DNA of 64,000 nucleotides from an uncultured Nitrosomonas sp. (GCA_902826115.1 CADEDO010000003.1:1-64000); one strand, 5' to 3'; positions 26,424 to 35,752 are shown, counted from the stretch's first letter. Notes: generated by a model from the letters alone, not told the origin. Translations and numbers: made by a program.

Positions 26424-27296
26424 CTAGGCTTTCTTACTTTTTGCAACAATATCCAGAATCAATGGCGTCAGGATCAGTTCTATCGCCATGCCCATTTTTC
26501 CGCCTGGAACAACGATGGTGTTAGGACGCGACATGAATGAATCATGAATCATATTCAGTAAGAAAGGAAAATCCGCTTTTACTGGATCTTTGAAACGAAT
26601 CACGACAAAACTTTCATCCAGCGTTGGAATTTCACGGGCGATAAATGGATTGGAAGTATCGACCGTAGGCACGCGTTGAAAATTGATATGCGTACGCGAA
26701 AACTGCGGCGTGATGTAATGAACATAGTCATGCATGCGACGCAAGATGGTATGTGTGACCGCTTCCGGAGAATAACCGCGTGCATTGGTATCGCGAAATA
26801 TTTTTTGAATCCATTCCAGATTCACTATTGGCACAACGCCCACCAGCAGATCTACATACTTCGCCACATCGGCCGTATCGCTTTTTGCGCCACCATGCAA
26901 TCCTTCATAAAACAACAAATCAGATCCAGGAGCAATAGGTGACCAGGGAGTAAACGTGCCTGCTTTTTGCTTCCAAGGCTCTGCTTCTTCATCGTTGTGA
27001 AGATATAAGCGTGTCTGTCCACTACCACTTGAACCATATTCTCTGAATAAGGTTTCCAGTTTCTCGAACTCGTTGGCTTCGGGTCCAAAATGGCTGATTG
27101 CGCGCCCGCCATTTTTTTCTGATTCTGCTACAGCCTGTTTCATCGACTCACGATCATAACGATGAAAGCTATCTCCTTCTACAATGGCCGCTTTCAAATT
27201 TTCGCGACGGAAAATATGTTCAAAACTGCTTTTAACTGTAGAGGTACCTGCACCAGATGATCCGGTAACGGCAATAACCGGGTGTTTTTGCGACAT
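26424..27296 (-). CDS. cbbP: Phosphoribulokinase
   Basis: This 290-residue enzyme phosphorylates ribulose 5-phosphate to the RuBisCO substrate and is specific to the Calvin cycle. The P-loop is GSSGAGTST (class I form), and EGDSFHRYDR and FYEGLHGG hold active-site residues. It belongs to the octameric proteobacterial type. AAGGAG lies 9 nt before the ATG. It stands alone, without RuBisCO genes. It is the best indicator in this window that the organism is an autotroph. Confidence 0.96.
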   Translation of the reverse strand: MSQKHPVIAVTGSSGAGTSTVKSSFEHIFRRENLKAAIVEGDSFHRYDRESMKQAVAESEKNGGRAISHFGPEANEFEKLETLFREYGSSGSGQTRLYLHNDEEAEPWKQKAGTFTPWSPIAPGSDLLFYEGLHGGAKSDTADVAKYVDLLVGVVPIVNLEWIQKIFRDTNARGYSPEAVTHTILRRMHDYVHYITPQFSRTHINFQRVPTVDTSNPFIAREIPTLDESFVVIRFKDPVKADFPFLLNMIHDSFMSRPNTIVVPGGKMGMAIELILTPLILDIVAKSKKA

Positions 27297-27591
27297 TCTA
27301 ATTTTCTCCTTAAAAAATATAACTATTCAGTTTACCGGCTCATAAAAGCCATCGATGGCAATTCTGTGCCCATATGATACCTTCTTTCGGTTCATATTTG
27401 ACAGGGCGCATCATTTGTATTTAGCTTCCGTTTAGATTCAACCTGATTTATATCTAAACGCTATTGGAACCTATCGAATTCAAATAAGGTCAGATTGGTT
27501 GCTGAAATAGTTTCGGTATTGTATACCAAGATTATCAACAAGATGCGCCGGGTATTACTGTAATTACTGGATTGATTCGAGGCTAAGTGGT

Positions 27592-28149
27592 ATGAGAAAT
27601 TTAAAATGGCTTTTGATTACCCTATCATTGCTAGCAATCACGCTCAATAACTCGACACTGGTTAATGCAGAAGATGGTGGCGGGGATTCTGGAGGTGAAG
27701 ACAGCGGGGATTTTGACAGTGGTGCCGATCACGACACAAACGATTTTCAGGACAATGATGGCCACCATCACCATTCTGATCACCACCATCATCACTTCAA
27801 TGTAGGCATTGGCGGATACTATGATCCCTGGCTTTGGAATGGCTACTATAGCTCGGGATTCTGGGGAGGAAGTTACTATAATCCTGGTTTCTTTGGGCCC
27901 GGTCTCTACGGTTATCGTACTTTCGGATATACCGATCCCTTTTTCACGCCATATTATACTTACCCACGCACAGTGGTTGCGCCTTCACCTCATCGCCCTC
28001 CCGCTTATATCCAGCAACAAACACCTCAGAGAACTGAATCAATAACCAGTTACTGGCACTATTGCAAAGATCCGGAAGGATACTATCCTCACATCAAAGA
28101 CTGCCCAGGTGGTTGGTTGCGAGTCGCTCTCCAGCCAACCGCCCCTTAA
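27592..28149 (+). CDS. Exported His-rich protein with C-terminal YWHYC...YYPHIKDCPGGW motif
   Basis: This 185-residue precursor has a signal peptide cut near ...STLVNA. An acidic Gly/Asp/Ser-rich stretch follows, then a histidine cluster (residues about 59-70, HHHHSDHHHHHF) and a Tyr/Gly/Phe-rich middle. The C-terminal motif has two cysteines in a YWxYC..GYYP...CPGGW pattern that occurs in many small proteobacterial envelope proteins. The His cluster suggests metal binding, by inference only. The 295-bp region upstream has no gene. A lipoprotein gene follows 9 bp downstream, probably in the same transcript. Confidence 0.75.
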   Translation: MRNLKWLLITLSLLAITLNNSTLVNAEDGGGDSGGEDSGDFDSGADHDTNDFQDNDGHHHHSDHHHHHFNVGIGGYYDPWLWNGYYSSGFWGGSYYNPGFFGPGLYGYRTFGYTDPFFTPYYTYPRTVVAPSPHRPPAYIQQQTPQRTESITSYWHYCKDPEGYYPHIKDCPGGWLRVALQPTAP

Positions 28150-28158
28150 TGGAGTTAA

Positions 28159-28713
28159 ATGCACATGATGACCATACACAGAACAACAGCTTTACTAACA
28201 ACGATTGGCATATTGACGGCTTGCGTTAATTTGCCAACCGGTCCCAGTGTGATGACATTACCTGGTTCCGGTAAAACTTTCGAACAATTTCGATATGATG
28301 AATACGAATGCCGGCAATATGCTTATGAACAGGTGGGCGGCGTCACTGCCCAGCAGTCATCCCGCGCCAGTGGCTTAGAAAGTGCTGCCGTTGGCGCTGG
28401 ATTAGGTGCCATCGCAGGCACCGCAATCGGTGGCGGCAGTGGCGCCGCAATCGGTGCCGGCACGGGTCTGGCAGCCGGTGGATTGGTCGGATCGGGCACC
28501 GCCAGTACTTCCGCATACATCAATCAGCAACGGTATGACATCAGTTACATTCAATGCATGTATGCCAAAGGTCATCGCGTTCCGATATCCGGCAGAATCA
28601 CAGCTGATCAACCGGCCAGCAATCCCTCCGGCACGAGAATTCTGACCCCGCCGCCCAATTTCACTCCGCCATCGCCACCACCTGGCAATCCCCCTCCGCC
28701 ACCGCCGCGCTGA
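28159..28713 (+). CDS. Glycine-zipper lipoprotein
   Basis: This 184-residue precursor has a lipobox-type signal ending ILTAC. A conserved DEYECRQYAYEQVG region follows, then a glycine-zipper segment of alternating Gly/Ala (about residues 78-115) that can insert in or stack against membranes. The tail is proline-rich. Such proteins sit in the outer membrane or periplasm; no enzyme function is expected. GGAG precedes the ATG at 28159. It is paired with the His-rich protein upstream. Confidence 0.8.
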   Translation: MHMMTIHRTTALLTTIGILTACVNLPTGPSVMTLPGSGKTFEQFRYDEYECRQYAYEQVGGVTAQQSSRASGLESAAVGAGLGAIAGTAIGGGSGAAIGAGTGLAAGGLVGSGTASTSAYINQQRYDISYIQCMYAKGHRVPISGRITADQPASNPSGTRILTPPPNFTPPSPPPGNPPPPPPR

Positions 28714-28719
28714 TTTTTT

Positions 28720-28755
28720 CAGTGACTGACTATCAATTCCAATCGTCAGTCACTG
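28720..28755. repeat. Inverted repeat downstream of the lipoprotein gene
   Basis: A perfect 11-bp stem (CAGTGACTGAC at 28720-28730, GTCAGTCACTG at 28745-28755) with a 14-nt loop starts 7 bp after the stop codon. The T-run (28714-28719) is before rather than after the stem, so it is not a canonical intrinsic terminator. It may protect the transcript 3' end. Confidence 0.55.
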
Positions 28756-28948
28756 CATACTGTCTGCATACAGCGCTTGAATCCCCATTTTGTAACTAGA
28801 AATCTGGCGTCATCGCTAACTTGCTAATAACTGAGTATCGTATTAAGCTAAAATATGTACCCTAGATAGATATTCAGCTTTATTGCTGAAATTTGAATTT
28901 TCTACAAACTGCAACTGAACCTTAAGACAAGACATTAGGAGTAAAATT

Positions 28949-29461
28949 GTGCATCCGATTGTACCCACTATCATGGCACTTGGTGCCATTCTGTTTCTGG
29001 TAGGAATAACTGTCTATACACGGCTTGGCGTGCTACGCATCAACGTAGTCAATTTCCGTGGCAAAGAATATAGGCTTTGGCAATTTGTAGTGATTACTGT
29101 AGGCGCAGGCGTCGCGTTGATCATGTCATCGGTGCTAATCCACAAACATGTTCCCTATCAGCCTGACATAGATCCCAATTCGATGCAGCCTCTGATGTCC
29201 AGCAACCTGAAATATGAATTGGAATCTATTTTATCCAGCATGAAAATTGATAAGGATGCCATGATGGTCGTTATCAATCGGTTTCAGGTCGAATATCAGG
29301 AAGCTGCACAAAGAGGGGATATCAATACCATGGATCTGCTCATCATGGAAATTGCTTTCCGAGTGAGAACCGAATTGCAGAATCAGAAATATCCAGAACA
29401 TCAGATTGAACGCGAAGTCGAGAGAATTGTCAGCGTGCTTAAGCAACAGACTAACAAATAA
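28949..29461 (+). CDS. Hypothetical membrane protein, two N-terminal TM segments
   Basis: This 170-residue protein starts with GTG at 28949 behind AGGAG. Membrane segments lie at about residues 5-24 and 45-65. The remaining 105 residues are a predicted helical, charged cytoplasmic or periplasmic domain. I recognise no family. It is followed after 57 bp by the TIGR04073-type gene, which may share its promoter. Confidence 0.65.
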   Translation: MHPIVPTIMALGAILFLVGITVYTRLGVLRINVVNFRGKEYRLWQFVVITVGAGVALIMSSVLIHKHVPYQPDIDPNSMQPLMSSNLKYELESILSSMKIDKDAMMVVINRFQVEYQEAAQRGDINTMDLLIMEIAFRVRTELQNQKYPEHQIEREVERIVSVLKQQTNK

Positions 29462-29518
29462 ACCATTTTCACGAGCTTTATCAGTGCAATCAATTCATTA
29501 ATCATTAAAGGATTTACT

Positions 29519-29881
29519 ATGAAAAAAACCATTCAAGCGCTGTTCATACTATTTATCACGCTGTTAGCAACGCCTAACTTGGTAATGGCCGATCAATATC
29601 CGGACAAAGCGGTTGAGAAATTGGGAAATGGCTTAGCCAATGCAGTGACAGGTGTCGTTGAAATCCCCAAAACGATCACTATCGTAGGGAATAGAGACGG
29701 TGTAGTGCATGGCATGACCGTTGGATTCCTGACCGGCATTGCCAATGCGGTTGGACGTTCATTAAGCGGTGCTTTTGATATTGCGACATTTTTGATCCCT
29801 ACAACACCTTTTGTCAAACCGGCTTATATTTGGGATGACTTCAACCGAGAAACCACTTTTGTTGAAGCTCGCATGCGTTAA
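29519..29881 (+). CDS. TIGR04073-type exported protein
   Basis: This 120-residue precursor has a signal peptide ending ...NLVMA. The conserved segment KLGNGLANAVTGVVEIPKTI and a following glycine-rich membrane-like stretch match the family named as exosortase-associated TIGR04073. No exosortase or PEP-CTERM gene is visible in this window, so the association is by family name only. Confidence 0.75.
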   Translation: MKKTIQALFILFITLLATPNLVMADQYPDKAVEKLGNGLANAVTGVVEIPKTITIVGNRDGVVHGMTVGFLTGIANAVGRSLSGAFDIATFLIPTTPFVKPAYIWDDFNRETTFVEARMR

Positions 29882-29926
29882 CGGTTATTGAATCCCTGTT
29901 GGTGTGTGCCGCCAACAGGGAACCGT
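29881..29926 (+). terminator. Hairpin after the TIGR04073-type gene
   Basis: A 9-bp stem (CCCTGTTGG 29894-29902, CCAACAGGG 29912-29920) is enclosed by an outer ACGGTT/AACCGT pair. There is no T-tract, so it is a probable 3'-end structure rather than a proven terminator. Confidence 0.5.
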
Positions 29927-29968
29927 AGCTCCTTAGCAAATCTTGCGCCTATCCATATTTCCTTCAAA

Positions 29969-30457
29969 CTAAATCCCTGCAACCATTTTTGATGTGATAA
30001 CCGGAATTTTGGTCGTTTCACCAGCACTGACCACGGGACCATCCTTCATTAAACACTCACTAAACTCGTAACTCTCGAGCCCTTCGGGTAATTCAGCACT
30101 ATCAATCAGTGCAAAATTGACACAATCTAACTTTTTAAATTGATATTGATATTTATCTGGCTGCTCCATGTCAGACGAAGCCAATTCATGAAACAATCCA
30201 TCTTTGATCCACCAACGCCCTGATTCGGAAAAATGCTTTTTTGTACCATCCAGTTCTGTAAAACTGAATTCTATCAAATAACCACCATCCGCCTTTCTGG
30301 TTTGCGTCCAGCTTTTTATCGAACCACCAGGTTCGGTATACTTTCCCTCCCATACTCCGATCAATTTGACATCAATGGATGGACGTTGATTAGCATCCGA
30401 GATAGCTTCACAGCCCAACAAAGCTATTAACAACACCGTCCAGCAAATCTGTTTCAT
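29969..30457 (-). CDS. Hypothetical lipoprotein
   Basis: This 162-residue precursor has a lipobox in LLIALLGC (Cys16). The mature part contains GVWEGKYTEPGGS, WTQTRKADGGYLIEF and SGRWWIKDG, a lipocalin-like beta pattern. I recognise no specific family. It is a single gene convergent with the TIGR04073-type gene. Confidence 0.65.
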   Translation of the reverse strand: MKQICWTVLLIALLGCEAISDANQRPSIDVKLIGVWEGKYTEPGGSIKSWTQTRKADGGYLIEFSFTELDGTKKHFSESGRWWIKDGLFHELASSDMEQPDKYQYQFKKLDCVNFALIDSAELPEGLESYEFSECLMKDGPVVSAGETTKIPVITSKMVAGI

Positions 30458-30605
30458 TATTATTCCTTCTTTTCTTATAATTTATTTGAATATTATGTTT
30501 AAATCAGCACAAAAAACTAATTGAGTTTTCTGGAGATAGCATAACTCCAATCTTCGTGAAGATCACCCTAGGCGTCGGCAATAAGATTATCAAATATTTT
30601 CCTAA

Positions 30606-31046
30606 TCAACGGACACTCTTCCACTTCCAGCGCAACAATACGCGCAATCGCCTGAACACTTCTGCATCAATGCCATCCGGCAATATCACCACGCTGCGAG
30701 TCAGAAATTTACCGACTGGTTTCAGGTTCAGAACAGTCATGTAAGGCGCTACAAAAGTACTACTTAAGATGGTGCAGACAACTGATTCACCAGCACGGGT
30801 AGTCAAAGTACATTGCATGTCATCAGATAGCTCAAAAGCAACGACAGCGCTGCTCGCGGAGAGCAATGCTTCTTGCCTCGAATAATAGATTAGGCTGATA
30901 ATCGATAAGATAGCGATGACTGCTTTAGTGCTCATAGGCAATATCAGCGGCCATAACAAACCCGCTGCAACACAATGAGCGATACTCAGGACAGTCGCAA
31001 GTCGAAATGAGGGTTTACGCTGAACGGACAAAATGATCATATTCAA
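30606..31046 (-). CDS. ygfX: YgfX/CptA-like membrane protein
   Basis: This 146-residue protein has two adjacent N-terminal membrane segments (about residues 17-60) and a small soluble C-terminus ending VVILPDGIDAEVFRRLRVLLRW. That matches the YgfX (CptA) family tail. In E. coli YgfX is encoded with SdhE opposite ygfZ, and was reported as a membrane toxin affecting cytoskeletal proteins. Here it is also divergent from ygfZ, which supports the call, but no sdhE gene lies beside it. Confidence 0.7.
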   Translation of the reverse strand: MNMIILSVQRKPSFRLATVLSIAHCVAAGLLWPLILPMSTKAVIAILSIISLIYYSRQEALLSASSAVVAFELSDDMQCTLTTRAGESVVCTILSSTFVAPYMTVLNLKPVGKFLTRSVVILPDGIDAEVFRRLRVLLRWKWKSVR

Positions 31047-31140
31047 ATCATTTACGGATAGACAACCGTTATAGAAAGCACAAATTCTGAGTCATTGCTT
31101 CTCTTCATGACACCAAGGAGCAATTTGTCAAGATCCAGGA

Positions 31141-31168
31141 TTTTCATTCAGACAGGATATCGTATAAT
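31141..31168 (+). promoter_or_regulatory. Candidate ygfZ promoter
   Basis: TATAAT at 31163-31168 lies 16 bp after TTTTCA at 31141-31146. The -10 is perfect and the -35 is weak. The site lies 30 bp before the ygfZ start. Confidence 0.4.
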
Positions 31169-31197
31169 TACGCTCTTTGATTACTCGTAGTATTCAT

Positions 31198-32238
31198 ATG
31201 AATCCAGCCTGGCATACTCATTTACGCAGTCATCACGCTATTATTGAAAATAATCACGTGATTCATTTTGGTAATATGGCAGCGGAGCTTAGTGCCACGC
31301 GAACGGATACTATTATGACCGACCTTTCACACTTTGGCTTGATCCGGTTCTCTGGGGAAGACGCACAACCCTTTTTGCAAGGTCAGCTCAGTTGCGATGT
31401 GCGGGAGATTAGTCTGCAAAAAGCGCAATATGGCAGTTATTGCACGCCCAAGGGCCGGATGCTGGCCAGTTTCCTGCTGTGGCAGCACCATGATGACTGT
31501 TTTATGCAACTTCCCGCCAGTTTGCTCGCTTCTGTCCAAAAACGTTTATCGCTCTTTGTGTTGCGTTCCAAAGTACAAATAACGGATGCAAGCGACACTT
31601 GGATCCAAATGGGTATCGCTGGACAACATGTTGCTGCCTTGTTTGAAGAAATAACAGGCCTAAAACTCAGTTCAGATCAACCCATGCATATTATCCATAC
31701 CGAGAAAGTCGGCATACTTTGCTTTTCCCAGCACCGTATGCAGCTAATCACATCTACTGAAAACGCCCCCGCTCTCTGGGAACGATTGAGTCAATATGCC
31801 AAACCTGTCGGCATCGGTTGCTGGGATTGGTTGAATATTCGCTCTGGAATTCCGATCATCTTGCCTGAAACCCAGGAAGCATTCTTGCCACAAATGGTCA
31901 ATCTGGATGCCATCGGGGGCATCGGTTTCAAGAAAGGCTGCTATCCAGGGCAAGAGATTGTTGCACGTACTCAATATCTTGGAAAATTGAAGCGACGTAT
32001 GTATTTGGCCCATATTGCCACAACGCAGATGATACAACCTGGCGATGCGCTGTACAGTATGGATATGGAGGATCAATCTAGCGGCAATATCGTTAATGCT
32101 GCGCCATCACCATGCGGCGGTTTTGATGTATTGGCCGTTATTCAGCAAAGCAGTGCTGAATCTCATGAGATTCATTGGCGATCCCTGAACGGCCCTGCGC
32201 TTGACATTCAATCTCTGCCGTATTCGTTGAATACGTGA
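31198..32238 (+). CDS. ygfZ: YgfZ/GcvT-fold folate-binding protein
   Basis: This 346-residue protein has the family motif KGCYPGQEIVARTQYLGKLKRR, with the conserved cysteine near residue 240. YgfZ binds tetrahydrofolate and supports assembly or repair of certain Fe-S enzymes, such as MiaB. The ATG at 31198 is preferred to a TTG seven codons upstream. It lies opposite ygfX. Confidence 0.93.
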   Translation: MNPAWHTHLRSHHAIIENNHVIHFGNMAAELSATRTDTIMTDLSHFGLIRFSGEDAQPFLQGQLSCDVREISLQKAQYGSYCTPKGRMLASFLLWQHHDDCFMQLPASLLASVQKRLSLFVLRSKVQITDASDTWIQMGIAGQHVAALFEEITGLKLSSDQPMHIIHTEKVGILCFSQHRMQLITSTENAPALWERLSQYAKPVGIGCWDWLNIRSGIPIILPETQEAFLPQMVNLDAIGGIGFKKGCYPGQEIVARTQYLGKLKRRMYLAHIATTQMIQPGDALYSMDMEDQSSGNIVNAAPSPCGGFDVLAVIQQSSAESHEIHWRSLNGPALDIQSLPYSLNT

Positions 32239-32297
32239 AAGAAAGCACACGACCTTCATTCGTATTCAAAATTTCTAGCGCTACTCAGTTTCGCTTT

Positions 32298-32984
32298 TTA
32301 TTGCTTTGGCGGGTTTGAAAAACGCAGGCTATCCGGTGCATTAGTACCGCCCGTCACCACAAATGTCATGGCTTCCTCAGTCGTCCAATCCGTCAGTATT
32401 ACGTTTTCCATCGGAATGATTTCTATATAACCCGAAGTAGGATTGGGTGCTGTCGGCACATAGACTGCAGCAAGTTTCTTTCCTGTGTCTTTATCATGCA
32501 AGACTTTGGTAATAAAACCAACCGCTTTCATTTCCGATGAGGGAAAGCTGATGAGTACGACGCGTTGCCCAGTCACGGGAGGTTTACTGATAGTATGTAA
32601 AAAACGTTTGGTAGCTCCGTAAATTGTCTGCACCAGAGGAAGTCTGGCCAGAATATTTTCGTAAATACCAATCACTTTCTTACCAATGACAAAGGATGCT
32701 AGCAACCCAATGCCATATAAACTAACGATAGTCAGTAGCGCCGCCACTGCATGCTGAAAATTGGAATCCAATAACCAACTGGCCGTGGTATCTGAAAATG
32801 GACGGACTGCATGTGCCATTCCGCGCAATAACGGAGCTCCCACACGAGCCAGTAAATTCAATAAAAAATCAAATACCAGCCAAGTGACCCACAATGGTGC
32901 GACAGTCAAAAAACCAATAAGTATGTAGCGACCAACATGAGCAGAACGGACTGCTGGCTGCTCATCATTACTTTCTATCGTCAT
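32298..32984 (-). CDS. DUF502-family membrane protein
   Basis: This 228-residue protein has two membrane segments (about residues 20-45 and 78-102) and a conserved soluble domain with LARLPLVQTIYGATKRFL and YVPTAPNPTSGYIEI, which are DUF502 hallmarks. The function is unknown; plant relatives (COV proteins) affect vascular development. It is a single gene. Confidence 0.88.
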   Translation of the reverse strand: MTIESNDEQPAVRSAHVGRYILIGFLTVAPLWVTWLVFDFLLNLLARVGAPLLRGMAHAVRPFSDTTASWLLDSNFQHAVAALLTIVSLYGIGLLASFVIGKKVIGIYENILARLPLVQTIYGATKRFLHTISKPPVTGQRVVLISFPSSEMKAVGFITKVLHDKDTGKKLAAVYVPTAPNPTSGYIEIIPMENVILTDWTTEEAMTFVVTGGTNAPDSLRFSNPPKQ

Positions 32985-33468
32985 ATGCCGCCATTATCTC
33001 CCGCTAAGCAAACTGGTTTAATTCCTTTATATGATTTCATGCTTCGATCTTATACCTCTCTTTGTAATCAAAGAAAAAATCACAGCCACCCTATATCCAA
33101 AGGATTCGGAAACACTCAATCGGCTATGATAATATCATTTCACCAACGAGCGGCATTAATATTAGAAATATCATTTACTAGCAAGCTAGAATTGTTCTTG
33201 GTAGAATCGACACGCTAGTTTCTTTAATTTCAACAGAAATTTACTAGTAATGAATGTGTTAGATCAATTAATGATGCGATATCTGTTTTCTTTTGATTAA
33301 AAAAGAATTTTGGCCAACGTGCATCTCCTCATATTTATAAAAACAGCCAAAATACCTGATTGAAAAACAGCATCGTTTTTAGACGGGCAAAATTAATAAA
33401 TAACCAAACCACCGCCCACAAAGTATCTTTGTCGGGGTGCACTTTTATAAGAATGAAAAGGGACTGTT
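32985..33468. other. AT-rich intergenic region before the dynamin-like gene
   Basis: About 480 bp with no supported gene. A 93-codon frame overlapping the DUF502 start has no recognisable product. AAAGGGA lies upstream of the ATG at 33469. No strong hairpin or repeat was found. Confidence 0.5.
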
Positions 33469-34932
33469 ATGTCACATAGTTCAACACAAATTAATAAACA
33501 CTTAAAAAGCTTACAAAAACACCTCGCTGATGAGCATCCAGATAATCCGACCCTAGCTAAGGCTGTAAAAAGTTTTAGGAAAATGGATTATGTCGGCCAT
33601 AGCATGGGACTGCTCAGTGAAGATGAATCCTATGCGACCTGTGTGACATGGTGGCCCATGATAGCTGTATTAGGCACATTCTCAGCCGGCAAGTCGACTT
33701 ACATCAACTCTTATCTGAATTTACCACTGCAACGTACTGGCAATCAGGCTGTTGATGATAAATTTACAGTGATTTGTTACAGCCGACATAATGAAGCTAA
33801 AACGCTTCCTGGCATAGCGCTGGATGCAGATCCGCGTTTTCCTTTTTTTCAAATAAGCCGCAGTATTGAAGAAATCTCTGAGGCTGGGCAAGAACGTATC
33901 GATGCGTACCTACAATTAAAAACTTGCCCATCTGAAAATATCCGTGGAAAAATTTTGATTGACTCTCCAGGTTTTGATGCGGACAATCAGCGCGCTTCCA
34001 CATTGCGCTTAACACAACATATCATCAATTTATCAGATCTTGTCTTGGTGTTTTTTGATGCACGCCACCCCGAGCCTAAAGCCATGCAAGATACGCTGGC
34101 CTATTTAGTCTCTGCCAGCGTTAATCGAGCTGATGCCAATAAATTTCTATACATTCTTAATCAGATTGATGTCACTGCCCAAGAAGACAATCCTGAAGAG
34201 GTCGTCTCAGCCTGGCAACGCTCGTTGGCTGAAGTAGGTTTAGTCACAGGACGTTTTTATCGGATTTACAATCCAAGCGCAGCAGTTCCAATAGCCAATC
34301 CTCAAGTCCGAGAACGATTTGAGAAAAAGCGTGACGAGGATATGGCTGACATCAACGCACGTATGCATCAGATTGAAGTGGAACGGTCGTACCGCATTGT
34401 TGGAAAACTTGAGCAGACAGCAAAAGGAATCAAAAATCAAATCGTCAACAAACTTTCAGATATGCTTACTAAATGGAAAAGCAAAGTCATGATGTTAGAC
34501 GGTCTTGCATTGGGTACATTGGCCATACTAGGAGGAACAGCTTTAACGATGACTGAATCCTGGGAACTGCTCAAAACATTTCCAACCGAGTTTTCTCAAG
34601 GTGAAAATTCTGCATTAGTAATCGCAGCATTTTTAGTGATAGGCATTTTATATACTCATTTCTCGATTCGCAGATTTGTTGCGAATAAGCTACTGAAAAA
34701 ATTAGCCGATGAAATAGGCAATGATCACGAAGTATACAAACAGTATATGCAAGCATTTAATAAATGTACCGCCGCCTATCGCCCAATGTTTCTGCAAGGT
34801 CCTGCTGGTTGGAATGAGGTAACACAGCAAACTATCGATGAAATTATCAATGAGGCTAATGATTACATTCAAGAATTAAATGATCAGTTCACTAATCCAT
34901 CTGGCAACGCGGATGAAAACACACAAGTTTAA
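33469..34932 (+). CDS. Dynamin-like large GTPase
   Basis: This 487-residue protein has a dynamin-type GTPase domain at about residues 62-270. G1 is GTFSAGKST (69-77), a switch-I threonine lies near residue 100, G3 is DSPG (165-168) and G4 is NQID (231-234). A helical region follows, then two hydrophobic segments (about 345-362 and 381-398), and a helical C-terminus. This layout suggests a membrane-anchored protein that bends or fuses membranes. Bacterial dynamins usually come in pairs, but this one is single, with DUF502 upstream (opposite strand) and rpsO downstream. The specific role is unknown. Confidence 0.8.
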   Translation: MSHSSTQINKHLKSLQKHLADEHPDNPTLAKAVKSFRKMDYVGHSMGLLSEDESYATCVTWWPMIAVLGTFSAGKSTYINSYLNLPLQRTGNQAVDDKFTVICYSRHNEAKTLPGIALDADPRFPFFQISRSIEEISEAGQERIDAYLQLKTCPSENIRGKILIDSPGFDADNQRASTLRLTQHIINLSDLVLVFFDARHPEPKAMQDTLAYLVSASVNRADANKFLYILNQIDVTAQEDNPEEVVSAWQRSLAEVGLVTGRFYRIYNPSAAVPIANPQVRERFEKKRDEDMADINARMHQIEVERSYRIVGKLEQTAKGIKNQIVNKLSDMLTKWKSKVMMLDGLALGTLAILGGTALTMTESWELLKTFPTEFSQGENSALVIAAFLVIGILYTHFSIRRFVANKLLKKLADEIGNDHEVYKQYMQAFNKCTAAYRPMFLQGPAGWNEVTQQTIDEIINEANDYIQELNDQFTNPSGNADENTQV

Positions 34933-35354
34933 TTAATTTACTCATCGATAAATTTGCTCTGCGCGCACTGCATCTATCATCCCCGTGGCAAAACCACGGG
35001 GAATTACAAGTTAAATATCATGTAATTATCACATCATCGATTTAATCTGGATAACAAAAAAATTAACTGTGCACTTGTGTCATTAATATTTCGTTTGTTA
35101 TTCAAGTTTTCTCATGCTTCTTGATCTTGAGTCCGCTCCCATCCTCATTTCTGATCTAATTCAAATCTTACCGGATGTTTGCAAGAGGTAAATTATTGAT
35201 TTTATTATCTAACTAATATCCAGTATTAAGCCATTGTTTTTTTCACACCCACAGTTGTTTGACTATAGTGCGACCCCTGATCTGGTTTGGACAAGAACAA
35301 TATTAAAGAGTAAAATTCCGGCTCTTTACATTGGGTAATTAATTGGAGAAATTT
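34933..35354 (+). promoter_or_regulatory. Intergenic region: hairpin, then rpsO leader/promoter
   Basis: About 420 bp without a gene. A perfect 8-bp hairpin (CCCCGTGG 34981-34988, CCACGGGG 34994-35001) lies about 50 bp after the dynamin-like gene without a T-tract. The rest is AT-rich and should hold the rpsO promoter. GGAGAA at 35345-35350 is the rpsO ribosome binding site. No clear -35/-10 pair stands out. Confidence 0.5.
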
Positions 35355-35624
35355 ATGTCAGTCACAATCGACCAAAAAGCACAGATAGTGCGCGACTATC
35401 AAAGAGCCGCCGGAGATACTGGCTCTCCAGAAGTTCAAATTGCACTTTTAACAACACGTATCAATGACTTGATTGGGCACTTCAAAACACATGTCAAGGA
35501 TCATCATTCCCGTCGGGGCTTGTTACGCATGGTAGGCCGTCGCCGTAAACTGCTTGACTATCTTAAAAGTCGTAATGTTGATGCTTATCAGACACTGATT
35601 GAACGTCTTGGTTTGCGCAAATAA
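35355..35624 (+). CDS. rpsO: 30S ribosomal protein S15
   Basis: This 89-residue protein has the S15 pattern ([43 protein letters not shown]). It binds the central domain of 16S rRNA early in 30S assembly. The ATG at 35355 gives the standard N-terminus [12 protein letters not shown] and lies 4 nt after GGAGAA. It is followed by pnp, as in most proteobacteria. Confidence 0.98.
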   Translation: MSVTIDQKAQIVRDYQRAAGDTGSPEVQIALLTTRINDLIGHFKTHVKDHHSRRGLLRMVGRRRKLLDYLKSRNVDAYQTLIERLGLRK

Positions 35625-35682
35625 ATGCTTTCCGTCAAATCGGCTAGCAGCAAATTAAGTAGATCATTTTCCGATGAAATTT

Positions 35683-35710
35683 TCACACAGCCCAAAGTAT
35701 GGGCTGGTGA
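35683..35710 (+). promoter_or_regulatory. Hairpin in the rpsO-pnp intercistronic region
   Basis: A 7-bp stem (CAGCCCA 35688-35694, TGGGCTG 35700-35706, 5-nt loop) is extended past a bulged A by TCAC/GTGA. It lies 43 bp before the pnp start. The position matches the RNase III-processed leader hairpin that controls pnp in E. coli, so an autoregulatory site is inferred. Confidence 0.5.
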
Positions 35711-35752
35711 TAATTACAATTGCGGAAAAATTCATCAAAAAAGGATTGTTAA

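Noticed and set aside
32937-33218. 93-codon forward frame overlapping the DUF502 start
   Set aside because: Overlaps the antisense coding start and has no domain or ribosome binding site.
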